Shown here: piece by piece, positions 35,112 through 43,646 of the stretch
How the letters are laid out: every line of letters starts with the position of its first letter
Numbering within the stretch: position 1 is the stretch's first letter
Origin: Novosphingobium sp. AP12
GTDB lineage: Bacteria; Pseudomonadota; Alphaproteobacteria; Sphingomonadales; Sphingomonadaceae
Reading direction: 5' to 3'
Length of the DNA: 64,000 bases
Assembly: GCF_000281975.1 (NCBI RefSeq)
Contig: NZ_AKKE01000009.1
Span: 186,001 to 250,000 of the forward strand
Notes under the pieces: model-generated
Database searches by the model: none
What the model was told of the DNA's origin: nothing
What the model saw: the letters and a program-made list of their open reading frames with translations, nothing else
Program-made: the position numbers and the translations under genes

Positions 35112-35143
35112 AAAAAGGACGCCCCGGCACTAGGGCCGGGGCG
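35112..35143 (-). terminator. Intrinsic terminator of the five-gene arabinose operon
   Basis: Minus strand: CGCCCCGGC, 6-base loop, GCCGGGGCG, then TCCTTTTT. A perfect 9-bp GC stem with a T5 run, 15 bp after the stop of the endo-arabinanase gene. This is the clearest intrinsic terminator on this strand. Confidence 0.85.
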
Positions 35144-35157
35144 CCGTCAGGTGGGTC

Positions 35158-36168
35158 TCAGTATTGGGCTGTGGGCCACCCGTCCGCGTCCCAGCGAACC
35201 GGAGCAATGCGCAGTTTCGGGGCGCCTTTGTCCTGCTTGTCGTAGGCGTGGTAGACGACGTAGGTGGTGCCGTCCTTGTCGGTGAAGGCGCCGGCATGGC
35301 CGGGGCCGCGGAAGCGCTGCTGCTCCTGCAGGTCGGCGCGCAGGAAGATGCTGCCGCCGCCCTGCATCATGTCGCTGCCGTCCTTGCCGAGGTAGGGTCC
35401 GGTGACCTTCTTCGAGCGGCCGACCACGGTATAGTAGGTGCTGTTCACGCCCTTGCAGCAGTAGTCGTAGGACGCGAGGAGGTAGTACCAGCCCCCGTGC
35501 GGGATGATGAACGGCGCCTCGATCGGCGCGGGTCCTCCCGCCGGAGCGGGGCGGCGCGCGATCGAGTAGGGCTCGGTCCCGGGAGCGGGCTTGCCGGTCT
35601 TCGGATCGAGTGGGAAGAGCTTGATACCGCTCCAGAAACTGCCGAGCGACAGCCATTGGCGTCCCTGCGCGTCGACCACGAAGTTGGGGTCGATCGCGTT
35701 GAAATCGTCCTCCTTCATGGACATGACGACGAGGCCCTGGTCCTTCCACTTCGCCTTCGCGCCCAGCGTGGGACTGGTGGCGAGGCCGATGGCGGAGCGG
35801 TTCGAACCGAAGGTCGAGACCGAGTAGTAGAGCCGGTACTCGCCATTCACGTAACTGATGTCAGGCGCCCAGATGCCTTCGGTGCCGGGGACGGCCTCCT
35901 TGGCCCAAGCGGGAATCTCGGCGAAGACGGCACCCCCGTCGGTCCAGGTCTTCAGGTCCTTGGAGGTCCTGATCCCGATGTATTTGCCCACGGTGCTGAG
36001 CACGTAATAAGTGTCACCCTCGCGGATGATGACCGGGTCGTGCACGGTGAGGTCGCCGGTCAGCTGCGAGTTGAGCGTCGGCAGGGGCGCGGTGTCCTGC
36101 GCCAAAGCCGGCGCAAGTGCCGCGCTGGAAAATCCCAGCGCGGCAAGGGTTAGGAGCCAGCTCTTCAT
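35158..36168 (-). CDS. Arabinan endo-1,5-alpha-L-arabinosidase, GH43
   Basis: Secreted endo-arabinanase of 336 residues that cuts the alpha-1,5-arabinan backbone. Signal peptide MKSWLLTLAALGFSSAALAPALAQ. All three catalytic acids are in their usual contexts: Asp44 (VHDPVI), Asp160 (AIDPNF) and Glu217 (PIEAPFI); GIWAPDISYVNG and SLGSFWSGI are family hallmarks. A vicinal cysteine pair (YDYCCKG) is present. The ATG overlaps the stop of the GH51 gene (ATGA), fixing the start although the frame is open much further upstream. It is the last gene of the minus-strand operon that starts with the semialdehyde dehydrogenase, and is followed by a strong terminator. Confidence 0.94.
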   Translation of the reverse strand: MKSWLLTLAALGFSSAALAPALAQDTAPLPTLNSQLTGDLTVHDPVIIREGDTYYVLSTVGKYIGIRTSKDLKTWTDGGAVFAEIPAWAKEAVPGTEGIWAPDISYVNGEYRLYYSVSTFGSNRSAIGLATSPTLGAKAKWKDQGLVVMSMKEDDFNAIDPNFVVDAQGRQWLSLGSFWSGIKLFPLDPKTGKPAPGTEPYSIARRPAPAGGPAPIEAPFIIPHGGWYYLLASYDYCCKGVNSTYYTVVGRSKKVTGPYLGKDGSDMMQGGGSIFLRADLQEQQRFRGPGHAGAFTDKDGTTYVVYHAYDKQDKGAPKLRIAPVRWDADGWPTAQY

Positions 36169-37730
36169 TGCAGTTCGAGCACGACGACCGACTTCGCCGG
36201 CAGCGTGACGACGAGGTTGCCGCCCTGCACGCTCGCGCCGGTGAAGGGGACAGGCTTGACCACGTCGGGCGCGTCGAAGGTGTTGTGCGAGTTGATAGCC
36301 GACGCCGTCAGCACCCTGCCCGTCACATCGGAAGGCGAAATGCCACCCAGCTTGATGGTCACGGTGTTGGGCTGGTTGGGATCGAGGTTCGACAGGCCGA
36401 CATGGACCTTGCCGTCCTTGCCCTTCACCGCCGAGCCGCTCACGGCCGGCATCGTGAACTCGTCCTTGGCGTACCAGGGGGACTTGATCTCGATCGGCAG
36501 CACGGTCGCATCCTGCCACGGCTTGTACATCTCGAAGACGTGATAGGTGGGCGTCAGCACCATCTTGTTGCCGTCCGCGAAGATCATCGCCTGGAGCACG
36601 TTCACCATCTGCGCGATGGCGGTCATGCGCACGCGGTCGGCGTGCTTGGCGAAGATGTCGAGGTGGACGGACGCGATCAGCGCATCGCGCAGGGTGTTCT
36701 GCTGGCGCAGGAAGCCCGGGTGCGTGCCCGGGTCCTGTGCGTACCAGGAGCCCCACTCGTCGACCGCGAGGAAGACGCGCTTCTCGGGATCGTACTTGTC
36801 CATGATCGCCGAGTGCTTGGTGATCAGCTCGTCCATGTGGCGCGCGCCGGTCAGCGCATCGGCCCAGCCATGCTCGTCAAAGTCGACGGCGGGCGCACGC
36901 GGCGGCCAGCCACCGGCGGGGTGGACATAGTAGTGCAGCGAAACGCCGTCGAGCTGCGGGGCCGCGACGCGCATCATCGTCTCGGTCCAGTTGTAGTCGT
37001 CGACGTTGGCGCCGGCGGCGACCTTCAGGATCTTGGTGCCGGCCGGCGGCTTGATAAAGGTGGCGTAGCGGCGGGTTTCGTCGGCAGCGAACTCGGGCCG
37101 CATGTTGCCGCCGCAGCCCCACAGCTCGTTGCCGACGCCGAAGTACTGGATCTTCCAGGGCTCCTTGTGGCCGTTCTTCGCGCGCTCGTCGGCCAGAGAA
37201 CCGGCGGGCGAGGTCATGTATTCGACCCACTCGGCCATTTCGCGCGGGGTGCCGTTGCCGACGTTGCCGGCGATGTAGGCTTCCGCGCCGACCTGGCGGA
37301 TCAGCTCGAAGAACTCGTGCGTGCCGACGGTGTTGGGCTCGGTGACGCCGCCCCAGTGGGTGTTGATCTTGACCGGGCGCTTGTTCTGCGGGCCGATGCC
37401 TTCACGCCAGTTGTACTCGTCGGCGAAGCAGCCGCCGGGCCAGCGGATCACAGGCACCGACAGGTCGCGCAGCGCCTGAACGACGTCGTTGCGGAAGCCG
37501 TTAGTGTTCGGGATCTTGCTGTTCTTGCCGACCCACAGGCCGCCGTAGATGCCCGTGCCGAGGTGCTCGGCGAACTGGGTGAAGACTTCCTTGTGGTAGA
37601 CCGGGCCGGGCTTGTCGGCCTCGATCGTGGCGGTGGTGGGCTGGCCGCCGGTATCGGCCTGTGCCGTGCCGGTCAGCGCGGTGGCCGCCATCAGCATGGC
37701 CAGCGTAGTGCGACGAATGGTCTTCATCAT
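36165..37730 (-). CDS. Alpha-N-arabinofuranosidase, GH51
   Basis: Releases terminal L-arabinofuranose from arabinan or arabino-oligosaccharides by a retaining mechanism. The 521-residue protein has the acid/base Glu202 in GVGNELWG and the nucleophile Glu325 in AVDEWGSWY, plus the substrate-loop motif VIRWPGGCFADEYNWREGIG. A beta-sandwich domain follows from about residue 400. Unlike many cytoplasmic GH51 enzymes it has a clear signal peptide (TTLAMLMAATALTGTAQA), so arabinose is probably released in the periplasm, in keeping with the exported GH43 enzymes and the arabinose permease nearby. It is coupled by ATGA to the endo-arabinanase downstream and lies 23 bp after the dehydrogenase gene. 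Confidence 0.96.
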   Translation of the reverse strand: MMKTIRRTTLAMLMAATALTGTAQADTGGQPTTATIEADKPGPVYHKEVFTQFAEHLGTGIYGGLWVGKNSKIPNTNGFRNDVVQALRDLSVPVIRWPGGCFADEYNWREGIGPQNKRPVKINTHWGGVTEPNTVGTHEFFELIRQVGAEAYIAGNVGNGTPREMAEWVEYMTSPAGSLADERAKNGHKEPWKIQYFGVGNELWGCGGNMRPEFAADETRRYATFIKPPAGTKILKVAAGANVDDYNWTETMMRVAAPQLDGVSLHYYVHPAGGWPPRAPAVDFDEHGWADALTGARHMDELITKHSAIMDKYDPEKRVFLAVDEWGSWYAQDPGTHPGFLRQQNTLRDALIASVHLDIFAKHADRVRMTAIAQMVNVLQAMIFADGNKMVLTPTYHVFEMYKPWQDATVLPIEIKSPWYAKDEFTMPAVSGSAVKGKDGKVHVGLSNLDPNQPNTVTIKLGGISPSDVTGRVLTASAINSHNTFDAPDVVKPVPFTGASVQGGNLVVTLPAKSVVVLELQ

Positions 37731-37753
37731 GTCCTGTCCCCTCCCTGGGGTTG

Positions 37754-38680
37754 TCAGTCGTGGAATGCTTCGACGGTCTGGCGATTGCCGCGCAGGAATG
37801 CGTCGGCGACGAGACGGAGTGGCGCGATGTCGGCATCACTGCGGCCGCCCCGGATGAGGTTCGCGAAACGGGCGTAGAGGCCCGGATACTCAAGGTCCTC
37901 GTTGTGCTCGGTGCCGCTCGGCAGCGTCAGCACCGCGCCGCCATGCGAGAGCTTGAGCGTGCCCGCGTCGGTCTCGACAATGATGTCCCACGACTGCGGG
38001 CCGGTCTGGCGCCAATCGAGGTCCATGTGGATTTCGGCCCCGGCGGTGTCGCGGAACTGGATGTCGGCGGCAATCGGCGCGGCCCGGTTGGCCGGGATCT
38101 CCAGTGTCGCGGCCTTGAGGAAGATCGGGCGCGGCAGGATGTGCGTCACGATCGAGAGCGCGTTGATGCCCGGATCGAAGACGCCGAGGCCGCCCGGCTC
38201 CCAGATCCACGCCTGGCCCGGATGCCAGACGCGAACGTCCTCGCGCCAGATGATCTTCGCGCTCTTGACCGTGCGTTCCGCCAGCCACGCACGGGCCGGG
38301 CCGACACCGGCGGCGAAGCGCGAGTGCCAGGAGGCGAACAGTGTCACCCCCACCTTGTCGGCGCGGCTTTCGAGCGCGGCGACTTCGGCCAGCGTCGCGC
38401 CCGGCGGCTTTTCCAGGAACACGTGCATGCCCTTAGCCAGCGCCAGCGTGGCCAGATCGTAGCGCACCTGCGGCGGCGTGCAGAGCGCCACGGCGTCGAC
38501 CGCCGGGCCACTCTCGATCAGCTCCTCGAGGGTGTCGAAATGCGGAATGCCTTCCGGACCCTTGTGGTGCGGGCTGACCGTCGCGGCGAGGCTGAACGCC
38601 GCGTTGCCGTTGATCGCGGGGATGTGTTGGTCGCGCGCGATCTTGCCGACGCCGACGATGGCGATGCGGATCGGATCCAT
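37754..38680 (-). CDS. L-arabinose 1-dehydrogenase (NAD(P)+), Gfo/Idh/MocA family
   Basis: First step of the non-phosphorylating pathway: L-arabinose to L-arabino-1,4-lactone in the cytoplasm. The 308-residue protein opens with a Rossmann motif, RIAIVGVGKIARDQHIPAI, followed by LCTPPQVRY and the family catalytic EKPPGATLAEV (Glu90-Lys91-Pro92). The stretch WHPGQAWIWEPGGLGVFDPGINALS is strikingly like the Azospirillum brasilense L-arabinose 1-dehydrogenase from memory; D-galactose 1-dehydrogenases are close relatives and the enzyme may accept both. It starts 2 nt after the AraD1-family gene and precedes GH51, in one operon. All other pathway steps are encoded within 10 kb, which supports the arabinose assignment. 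Confidence 0.9.
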   Translation of the reverse strand: MDPIRIAIVGVGKIARDQHIPAINGNAAFSLAATVSPHHKGPEGIPHFDTLEELIESGPAVDAVALCTPPQVRYDLATLALAKGMHVFLEKPPGATLAEVAALESRADKVGVTLFASWHSRFAAGVGPARAWLAERTVKSAKIIWREDVRVWHPGQAWIWEPGGLGVFDPGINALSIVTHILPRPIFLKAATLEIPANRAAPIAADIQFRDTAGAEIHMDLDWRQTGPQSWDIIVETDAGTLKLSHGGAVLTLPSGTEHNEDLEYPGLYARFANLIRGGRSDADIAPLRLVADAFLRGNRQTVEAFHD

Positions 38681-38682
38681 GC

Positions 38683-39687
38683 TCAGAGCGACTTCACGGT
38701 CGTCGTCGGTTCTTCCGAAGCGGCGGCGCGGGCCAACGGGTTCGACACGGGCAGCGTGAAGGGCGCAGCGGCGATTTCGAAGACGTCGCCTTCCTCGGTG
38801 GTCACGCCATCAGCGAACGACAGCGTCGCGGTGCCGAAGAAGTGGACATGCACGTCGCCGGGGCGGCGGAACAGGTCGTACTTGAAGTGGTGATGCTCCA
38901 GGTTGGCGAACGTGTGCGACATGTTGTCTTCGCCCGAGAGGAAGGGCTTTTCCCAGATCGTCTCGCCATTGCGGACGACCTTGCTGGTGCCCTCGATCTT
39001 CTGCGGCGGGGTGCCGAGCAGCAGTTCCGGGCCAAGCGCGGCCTGGCGCAGCTTCGAGTGGGCGAGCCAGAGGTAGTTGTGGCGCTCGGTCACGTGGTCC
39101 GAGAACTCGTTGGCGAGCGCGAGGCCGAGGCGGTACGCGGTGCCGTCCTCGCCGATCAGGTAGATACCGGCCAGCTCAGGCTCCTCGCCGCCATCCTTGG
39201 CGAAGGCGGGCATGACGAGCGCTTCGCCGGGGCCGACGAGCAGCTGGCCGTCACCCTTGTAGAACCACTCGGGCTGCTGGCCCTCGGTGCCCTCAGCGGG
39301 CTTGCCGCCCTCGAGGCCCTCGAGGAACATGCGCATGGAATCGGTCAGGTTGCTGCCCGAGGACGCCGCCTGGTGCATCTTGTCGCGGCCTTCGGCGGAA
39401 CCGAGGTGCGTGAGGCCCGTGCCGGTCATCAGCAGGTGCGCCGAATCGTCGTGGTCGATCGGGGCGAGGAGGTTTCCGGCGGCGAATTCGGCGGCGATGT
39501 CGATCGCTTCGCCCTGCCCGCATGCCTTCGCGGCTTCGGTCAGCGTCACGCCTTCGGCGATGGCGCGCAGCGCGAGTTCGCGGGTCGAGGTGACGCCCGG
39601 AAGGATGTGGGCTGCATCGCCCTCGGCAAGGATGACGGAACGTGCGCCGTCGGCGCTGCGATGCTGGAGCAGGCGAAGGTAGGTCAT
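38683..39687 (-). CDS. AraD1/GguC-family dehydratase (FAH fold), probable 2-keto-3-deoxy-L-arabinonate dehydratase
   Basis: Member of the fumarylacetoacetate-hydrolase superfamily known as AraD1 or GguC, 334 residues. It is the only candidate in the locus for converting 2-keto-3-deoxy-L-arabinonate to 2-oxoglutarate semialdehyde; the classical AraD, a dihydrodipicolinate-synthase homologue, is absent. The FAH-like metal site is suggested by acidic residues in AGIYLIGEDGTAYRLGLALANEFSDHV and by LEHHHFKYDLFRRPGDVHVHFFG. GGGAGAG precedes the ATG. It lies between the semialdehyde dehydrogenase (upstream, with a perfect 13-bp hairpin between them) and the arabinose dehydrogenase (2 nt downstream). 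Confidence 0.85.
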   Translation of the reverse strand: MTYLRLLQHRSADGARSVILAEGDAAHILPGVTSTRELALRAIAEGVTLTEAAKACGQGEAIDIAAEFAAGNLLAPIDHDDSAHLLMTGTGLTHLGSAEGRDKMHQAASSGSNLTDSMRMFLEGLEGGKPAEGTEGQQPEWFYKGDGQLLVGPGEALVMPAFAKDGGEEPELAGIYLIGEDGTAYRLGLALANEFSDHVTERHNYLWLAHSKLRQAALGPELLLGTPPQKIEGTSKVVRNGETIWEKPFLSGEDNMSHTFANLEHHHFKYDLFRRPGDVHVHFFGTATLSFADGVTTEEGDVFEIAAAPFTLPVSNPLARAAASEEPTTTVKSL

Positions 39688-39718
39688 GGGGTCTCTCCCG
39701 AGGGGATTCTTGGCCCTG

Positions 39719-39751
39719 CCGCTGCGCTCCTTCTTGTGAGGAGCGCAGCGG
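39719..39751 (-). other. Perfect 13-bp intercistronic hairpin
   Basis: CCGCTGCGCTCCT (39719-39731), 7-base loop, AGGAGCGCAGCGG (39739-39751), fully complementary, in the 77 bp between the semialdehyde dehydrogenase stop and the AraD1 start. No T run follows, so an RNA-stability or processing role is more likely than termination. Confidence 0.6.
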
Positions 39752-39764
39752 GGACTGGCTGGGA

Positions 39765-41291
39765 TCAGTTGAGGGTAAGCGTACCGTCGATCAGGCGCGG
39801 GGCGCCGTCACCGAAGGCATCGTCGCGCAGTTCGGGCGGAAGCACGCCCTGCGCGAGGTTCTGGTAGCTGACCGGACGCAGGAAGCGGTCGATCGCCATG
39901 CTGCCGACCGACGTGGTGCGCGGGTCGGAGGTCGAGGGGAACGGGCCGCCGTGGACCATCGCGTGGCACACTTCGACGCCGGTCGGCCAACCGTTGGCAA
40001 GGATGCGGCCGACCTTGCGCTCCAGCACGGGCAGCAGGCGCGAGGCAGTGCCCTCGTCCGCATCGTCCATGTGCAGAGTGGCGGTCAGCTGGCCTTCCAA
40101 GCCCTCGAGCAGGGTCAGCAGCTCGGCTTCGTCCTTGGCGCGCACGACGATCGAGGCCGCGCCGAAGACTTCGTTGCCGGCTTCCTTGTCGGCCAGGAAC
40201 TGCGCCGCCGTGGTCTGGAACAGCGCGGCGCCGCCGGTGGTGCGGCTGCCTTCCTCGCCCTTGGCGACCGTCTCGACGCCCGGCAGGCCGGAGAGCGTCT
40301 CGACGCCCTTGGCGTAGGCGGCAGCGATGCCGGCGGTCAGCATGGTCTGCGGCTTGGCTTCGGTGACCGCGCCCGAGGCAGCGGCGATGAAGGCGTCAAG
40401 CCCCTCGCCCTCGATCGCGAGGATCAGGCCGGGGTTGGTGCAGAACTGGCCGGCGCCCATGGTGAGCGAGCCGACGAACGCGGTGCCCAGCGCCGAGCCG
40501 CGCGCCTTCAGCGCCTCGGGGAGCAGCAGGACGGGGTTGATGCTCGACATTTCGGCATAGACCGGGATCGGCACTTCGCGGGCCTGGGCCAGCTTGGCGA
40601 GGGCGAGACCGCCGCCGCGCGAACCGGTGAAGCCGACGGCCATGATGTGCGGGTTCTGCACCAGCGCGGCGCCAAGCTCGTTTGACGGACCGGCAAGGTG
40701 CTGGAACACGCCTTCGGGCAGGCCCGAATCCTTGACCGCCTTGCTGATCGCGGCTGCGACGAGGCCGCCGGTGATCGGGTGCGCCGGGTGACCCTTGACC
40801 ACGACCGGGCAACCGGCCGCGAGCGCCGAGGCAGTGTCACCGCCGGCGGTCGAGAAGGCGAGCGGGAAGTTTGAAGCGCCGAACACGGCGACCGGGCCGA
40901 CCGGGATCATGCGCAGGCGCAGGTCCGGACGGGGAAGCGCACGCTCGGGCAGCGCCGGGTCGATGCGCAGCTGCTGCCACAGGCCCTTGCGGACATAGTC
41001 GGCGAACATGCGCAGCTGGCCCATGGTACGGCCACGCTCACCTTCGCTGCGCGCACGCGGCAGACCGCTCTCGGCAGTATAGGCGTCGAGCAGCGAATCG
41101 CCGATGGCGAGGATCTCGTCCGCGATTCGCTCGAGGAACGCGGCGCGCTCCTCGCGGCTGGTCGCGCGGTAGGTGTCGAACGCGGAAGCCGCGGCGGCGC
41201 AAGCCGCCTCGACGTCGGCGGCCGTGCTCACGGGAAGGGGCTCGCCATGCGGCTCGCCGGTGGAAGCGACGATGGAACGGAACTCGGTCAT
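39765..41291 (-). CDS. 2-oxoglutarate semialdehyde dehydrogenase, aldehyde dehydrogenase family
   Basis: Last step of the arabinose pathway: oxidises 2-oxoglutarate semialdehyde to 2-oxoglutarate with NAD(P)+. The 508 residues include the cofactor motif FTGSRGGG, the general base Glu247 in YAEMSSINP and the nucleophile Cys284 in GAGQFCTNPG. The GASNFPLAFSTAGGDTASALAAGCPVVVK stretch is characteristic of the type III KGSADH group found in hydroxyproline, glucarate and arabinose clusters. It is the first gene of the minus-strand operon, with GGGAG before the ATG and a candidate operator 15-29 bp upstream of the start. It is divergent from the GntR regulator. Confidence 0.93.
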   Translation of the reverse strand: MTEFRSIVASTGEPHGEPLPVSTAADVEAACAAAASAFDTYRATSREERAAFLERIADEILAIGDSLLDAYTAESGLPRARSEGERGRTMGQLRMFADYVRKGLWQQLRIDPALPERALPRPDLRLRMIPVGPVAVFGASNFPLAFSTAGGDTASALAAGCPVVVKGHPAHPITGGLVAAAISKAVKDSGLPEGVFQHLAGPSNELGAALVQNPHIMAVGFTGSRGGGLALAKLAQAREVPIPVYAEMSSINPVLLLPEALKARGSALGTAFVGSLTMGAGQFCTNPGLILAIEGEGLDAFIAAASGAVTEAKPQTMLTAGIAAAYAKGVETLSGLPGVETVAKGEEGSRTTGGAALFQTTAAQFLADKEAGNEVFGAASIVVRAKDEAELLTLLEGLEGQLTATLHMDDADEGTASRLLPVLERKVGRILANGWPTGVEVCHAMVHGGPFPSTSDPRTTSVGSMAIDRFLRPVSYQNLAQGVLPPELRDDAFGDGAPRLIDGTLTLN

Positions 41292-41305
41292 CTGGGGTCT
41301 CCCTA

Positions 41306-41320
41306 TTTACTCCGACATAT
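41306..41320. promoter_or_regulatory. Candidate operator in the divergent GntR/arabinose-operon promoter
   Basis: TTTACTC C GACATAT matches the palindrome found at 33481-33495 at 11 of 15 positions, with the central CTCCGAC core kept. It sits 15 bp before the semialdehyde dehydrogenase ATG, inside the 106-bp divergent intergenic region, so it could give negative control of the operon and autoregulation. Confidence 0.45.
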
Positions 41321-41397
41321 TCGGCCCGATCAGGAAACGCAATGTTTGTCGTTCCTTCTCGTGGAAAGGACTGTTAGTTTCGATATCGGAGGATCTC

Positions 41398-42162
41398 GTG
41401 ACAGTGTCAGAAGCCGATTATACGAATACCGACGCAAACGCGAGGCAGGGCGAAGAATCGCGAGGACCGGGACGCAGGCTCCACGGTGCGATCGCGCATA
41501 AACTGGGCACGGCCATCTTGTCGGGCAAATATGCCCCCGGAGACATTCTTTCGGGCGAAGTCGCCTTCGCCGAGGAACTGCAGGTCTCGCGCAGCGCCTA
41601 CCGCGAGGCGATCCAGGTGCTTTCCGCCAAGGGTCTCGTCGCGAGCCGGCCCAAGGCCGGCACCCGCGTCCTGCCCCGCGACCGCTGGAACCTGCTCGAC
41701 CCTGAAGTGCTCGGTTGGGCCTTCACCGGAGAGCCCGATATCGAATTCGTGCGCAGCCTCTTCGAACTGCGCGCCATCGTCGAGCCGGCCGCCGCGCGCC
41801 TGGCCGCCCAACGTCGCGACAAGGTCGACCTCAAGGCCATGAAGGACGCGCTTACCGCCATGCGCCGCCATACCCTCACCACCGAGGCCGGGCGCGCGGC
41901 GGACCGCGATTTCCACAAGGCGATCCTGCAGGCGACGCGCAACGATGCCCTGCTCGTTCTCAGCGCCTCCATCGGCGCGGCGGTGAACTGGACTACCCAG
42001 TTCAAGCAGCGCGCCCGCGCCCTGCCGCGCAATCCTATCCCCGACCACGTGCGGGTCTATGACGCTATCGCGAACGGGGATGCGGCCGGCGCTGCCGAGG
42101 CGATGAACGTGCTGGTGGACCTGGCGCTCGAGGATACCCGCAGCTCGATGGAAGAGAAGTAA
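41398..42162 (+). CDS. FadR-subfamily GntR transcriptional regulator of the arabinose locus
   Basis: DNA-binding regulator of 254 residues. The winged helix is at about residues 25-90 (GRRLHGAIAHKLGTAILSGKYAPGD, ELQVSRSAYREAIQVLSAKGLVASRPKAGTRV), followed by the all-helical FCD ligand domain with the metal-ligand-like DRDFHKAIL and HVRVYDAIANGD. The start is GTG at 41398, because GGAGG lies five bases upstream; a second GTG at 41404 is possible, and the frame stays open further upstream only over the divergent promoter. It probably senses a pathway intermediate (L-arabinose, arabinonate or 2-keto-3-deoxyarabinonate) and controls the three promoters carrying ATTAGTC-type palindromes; the ligand and sign of control are inferred. 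Confidence 0.92.
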   Translation: MTVSEADYTNTDANARQGEESRGPGRRLHGAIAHKLGTAILSGKYAPGDILSGEVAFAEELQVSRSAYREAIQVLSAKGLVASRPKAGTRVLPRDRWNLLDPEVLGWAFTGEPDIEFVRSLFELRAIVEPAAARLAAQRRDKVDLKAMKDALTAMRRHTLTTEAGRAADRDFHKAILQATRNDALLVLSASIGAAVNWTTQFKQRARALPRNPIPDHVRVYDAIANGDAAGAAEAMNVLVDLALEDTRSSMEEK

Positions 42163-42216
42163 CGGGGAAGACCTGGACCATCGCGCCAGGCCTTCCCTTT
42201 CCTGACCTCTGAAACG

Positions 42217-42250
42217 AAAAAAACCCGGCGATCTCTCGCCGGGTTTTTTT
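42217..42250. terminator. Symmetrical bidirectional intrinsic terminator
   Basis: A7, then CCCGGCGA, loop TCTC, TCGCCGGG, then T7; even the outer AACG/CGTT flanks continue the symmetry. It is a textbook two-way terminator between the convergent GntR and sugar-permease genes. Confidence 0.95.
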
Positions 42251-42269
42251 CGTTTGTCCAATCTCGGCC

Positions 42270-43586
42270 CTACTCGGCCGCGACAGGCACCGGGTCCGGC
42301 ACCGCGTTGGTCACCCTGCTCCCCCACAGCGCATAGAACAGCACATAGAGTTCGCATGCCGCGGTCAGGAGGAACGAGGTCTGAAGGCCGTAGTTGTCGG
42401 CGATCCAGCCCTGCACGATCACCAGCGAGCCGCCGGCGATGGCCATGACCAGAAGGCCCGAGCCCTCCTCGGTCAACGGGCCGAGGCCCTTGATACCGAG
42501 GGTGAAGATGGTCGGGAACATGATCGAGTGGAACAGGCCGACGAGGATCAGCGACCACATCGCGACCGGGCCGGTGGTGAACACCGTGACCATCATCACC
42601 ACGAAGGCGCCGACCGAGAACACCGCCAGTACCTTGCCGGCATCGAAGCGCTGCATGATCGCGGAGCCGGCGAAGCGACCCAGCATCATGCCGCCCCACA
42701 GGAAGGTCAGGTACTTGCCCGCCTGCTCGTGGGTGAGGTTGGCGATCTGCGGCTGGCTGACGAAGTTGACGAAGAGGTTGGCGACGCCGATTTCCGCGAT
42801 CAGGTAGATGAAGATCGCGGGGATACCGAACACGAGGTTGCGGTGATTCCAGAGCGACAGGCCCTTGCGCTCCTCCTTGGCGGCGCGCGAACCGGCCGAG
42901 CCCATGGCAGGCAGCGGGAACTTGGCGATGATGACCGCGAGGATCACCAGCACCGCCGCAACGAGCGCGTAAGGCAGCAGCACGGACTGCGCGTCGGCGA
43001 GGCGTTCAGCGTCGGTGAGGACCGTGCCGACGGCCGAAGTGCCGCTCTTGGAACGGCCGAGGATCAGGTAGGCGCCGAACAGCGGGGCAAGCATGGTGCC
43101 CGCCGAATTCAGGGCCTGCACCAGGTTGAGGCGCGAGGATGCGGTCTCGGGGTTGCCCACGACGGCGACATACGGGTTCGCGGCCACCTGCAGCAGGGTG
43201 ATGCCGCTGGCGATGACGAACAGCATGACCAGCGTCACGCCGTAGGACGGGATGCTGGCGGCTAGCATCATGCCAAGTGCGCCGGCAGCCATGATGAGCA
43301 GGCCGATGACGAGCGACTTCTGATAACCTACCCGCTCGATCAGCTTGGCCGAGGGAATCGAGGCTACGAAGTAGGCGATGAACCACACCGATTCGATCAG
43401 TGTCGTCTGCGTGTAACTAAGGTCGAACACGCTGCGCAGATGCGGCAGCAGCGTGTTGTTGATGACGGTTATGAACCCCCACATGAAGAACAGGCTGGCG
43501 AGCAGCGTGAGCGCAGGGCCGTAGCGGACGCCGGCCGTCTGCGCGTGGACCACGGGGGCGTCTCCGGACGAGACCACTGGGGGCAT
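42270..43586 (-). CDS. Sugar:proton symporter, FucP/GluP-type major facilitator
   Basis: Cytoplasmic-membrane permease of 438 residues with 12 predicted helices, very likely carrying L-arabinose. FFMWGFITVINNTLLPHL in helix 1, the loop SAKLIERVGYQKSLVIG and VAANPYVAVVGNPETASSRLNLVQALNSAGTMLAPLFG are the fingerprints of the FucP/GluP family. GAGAGGAA precedes the ATG. It is divergent from the mutarotase gene, and the 158-bp gap between them carries a palindrome like the one upstream of the TonB receptor. The bidirectional terminator ends its message. Confidence 0.93.
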   Translation of the reverse strand: MPPVVSSGDAPVVHAQTAGVRYGPALTLLASLFFMWGFITVINNTLLPHLRSVFDLSYTQTTLIESVWFIAYFVASIPSAKLIERVGYQKSLVIGLLIMAAGALGMMLAASIPSYGVTLVMLFVIASGITLLQVAANPYVAVVGNPETASSRLNLVQALNSAGTMLAPLFGAYLILGRSKSGTSAVGTVLTDAERLADAQSVLLPYALVAAVLVILAVIIAKFPLPAMGSAGSRAAKEERKGLSLWNHRNLVFGIPAIFIYLIAEIGVANLFVNFVSQPQIANLTHEQAGKYLTFLWGGMMLGRFAGSAIMQRFDAGKVLAVFSVGAFVVMMVTVFTTGPVAMWSLILVGLFHSIMFPTIFTLGIKGLGPLTEEGSGLLVMAIAGGSLVIVQGWIADNYGLQTSFLLTAACELYVLFYALWGSRVTNAVPDPVPVAAE

Positions 43587-43646
43587 GACATTCCTCTCAA
43601 AAACTCAAAGCCGTCGACCTGTGGCAAACCGGCTTGCGCTCGTTCT

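Noticed and set aside
35158..36756. A 532-residue version of the endo-arabinanase
   Set aside because: The extra N-terminal residues are antisense-like sequence inside the GH51 gene. The ATGA overlap and signal peptide fix the start at 36168.
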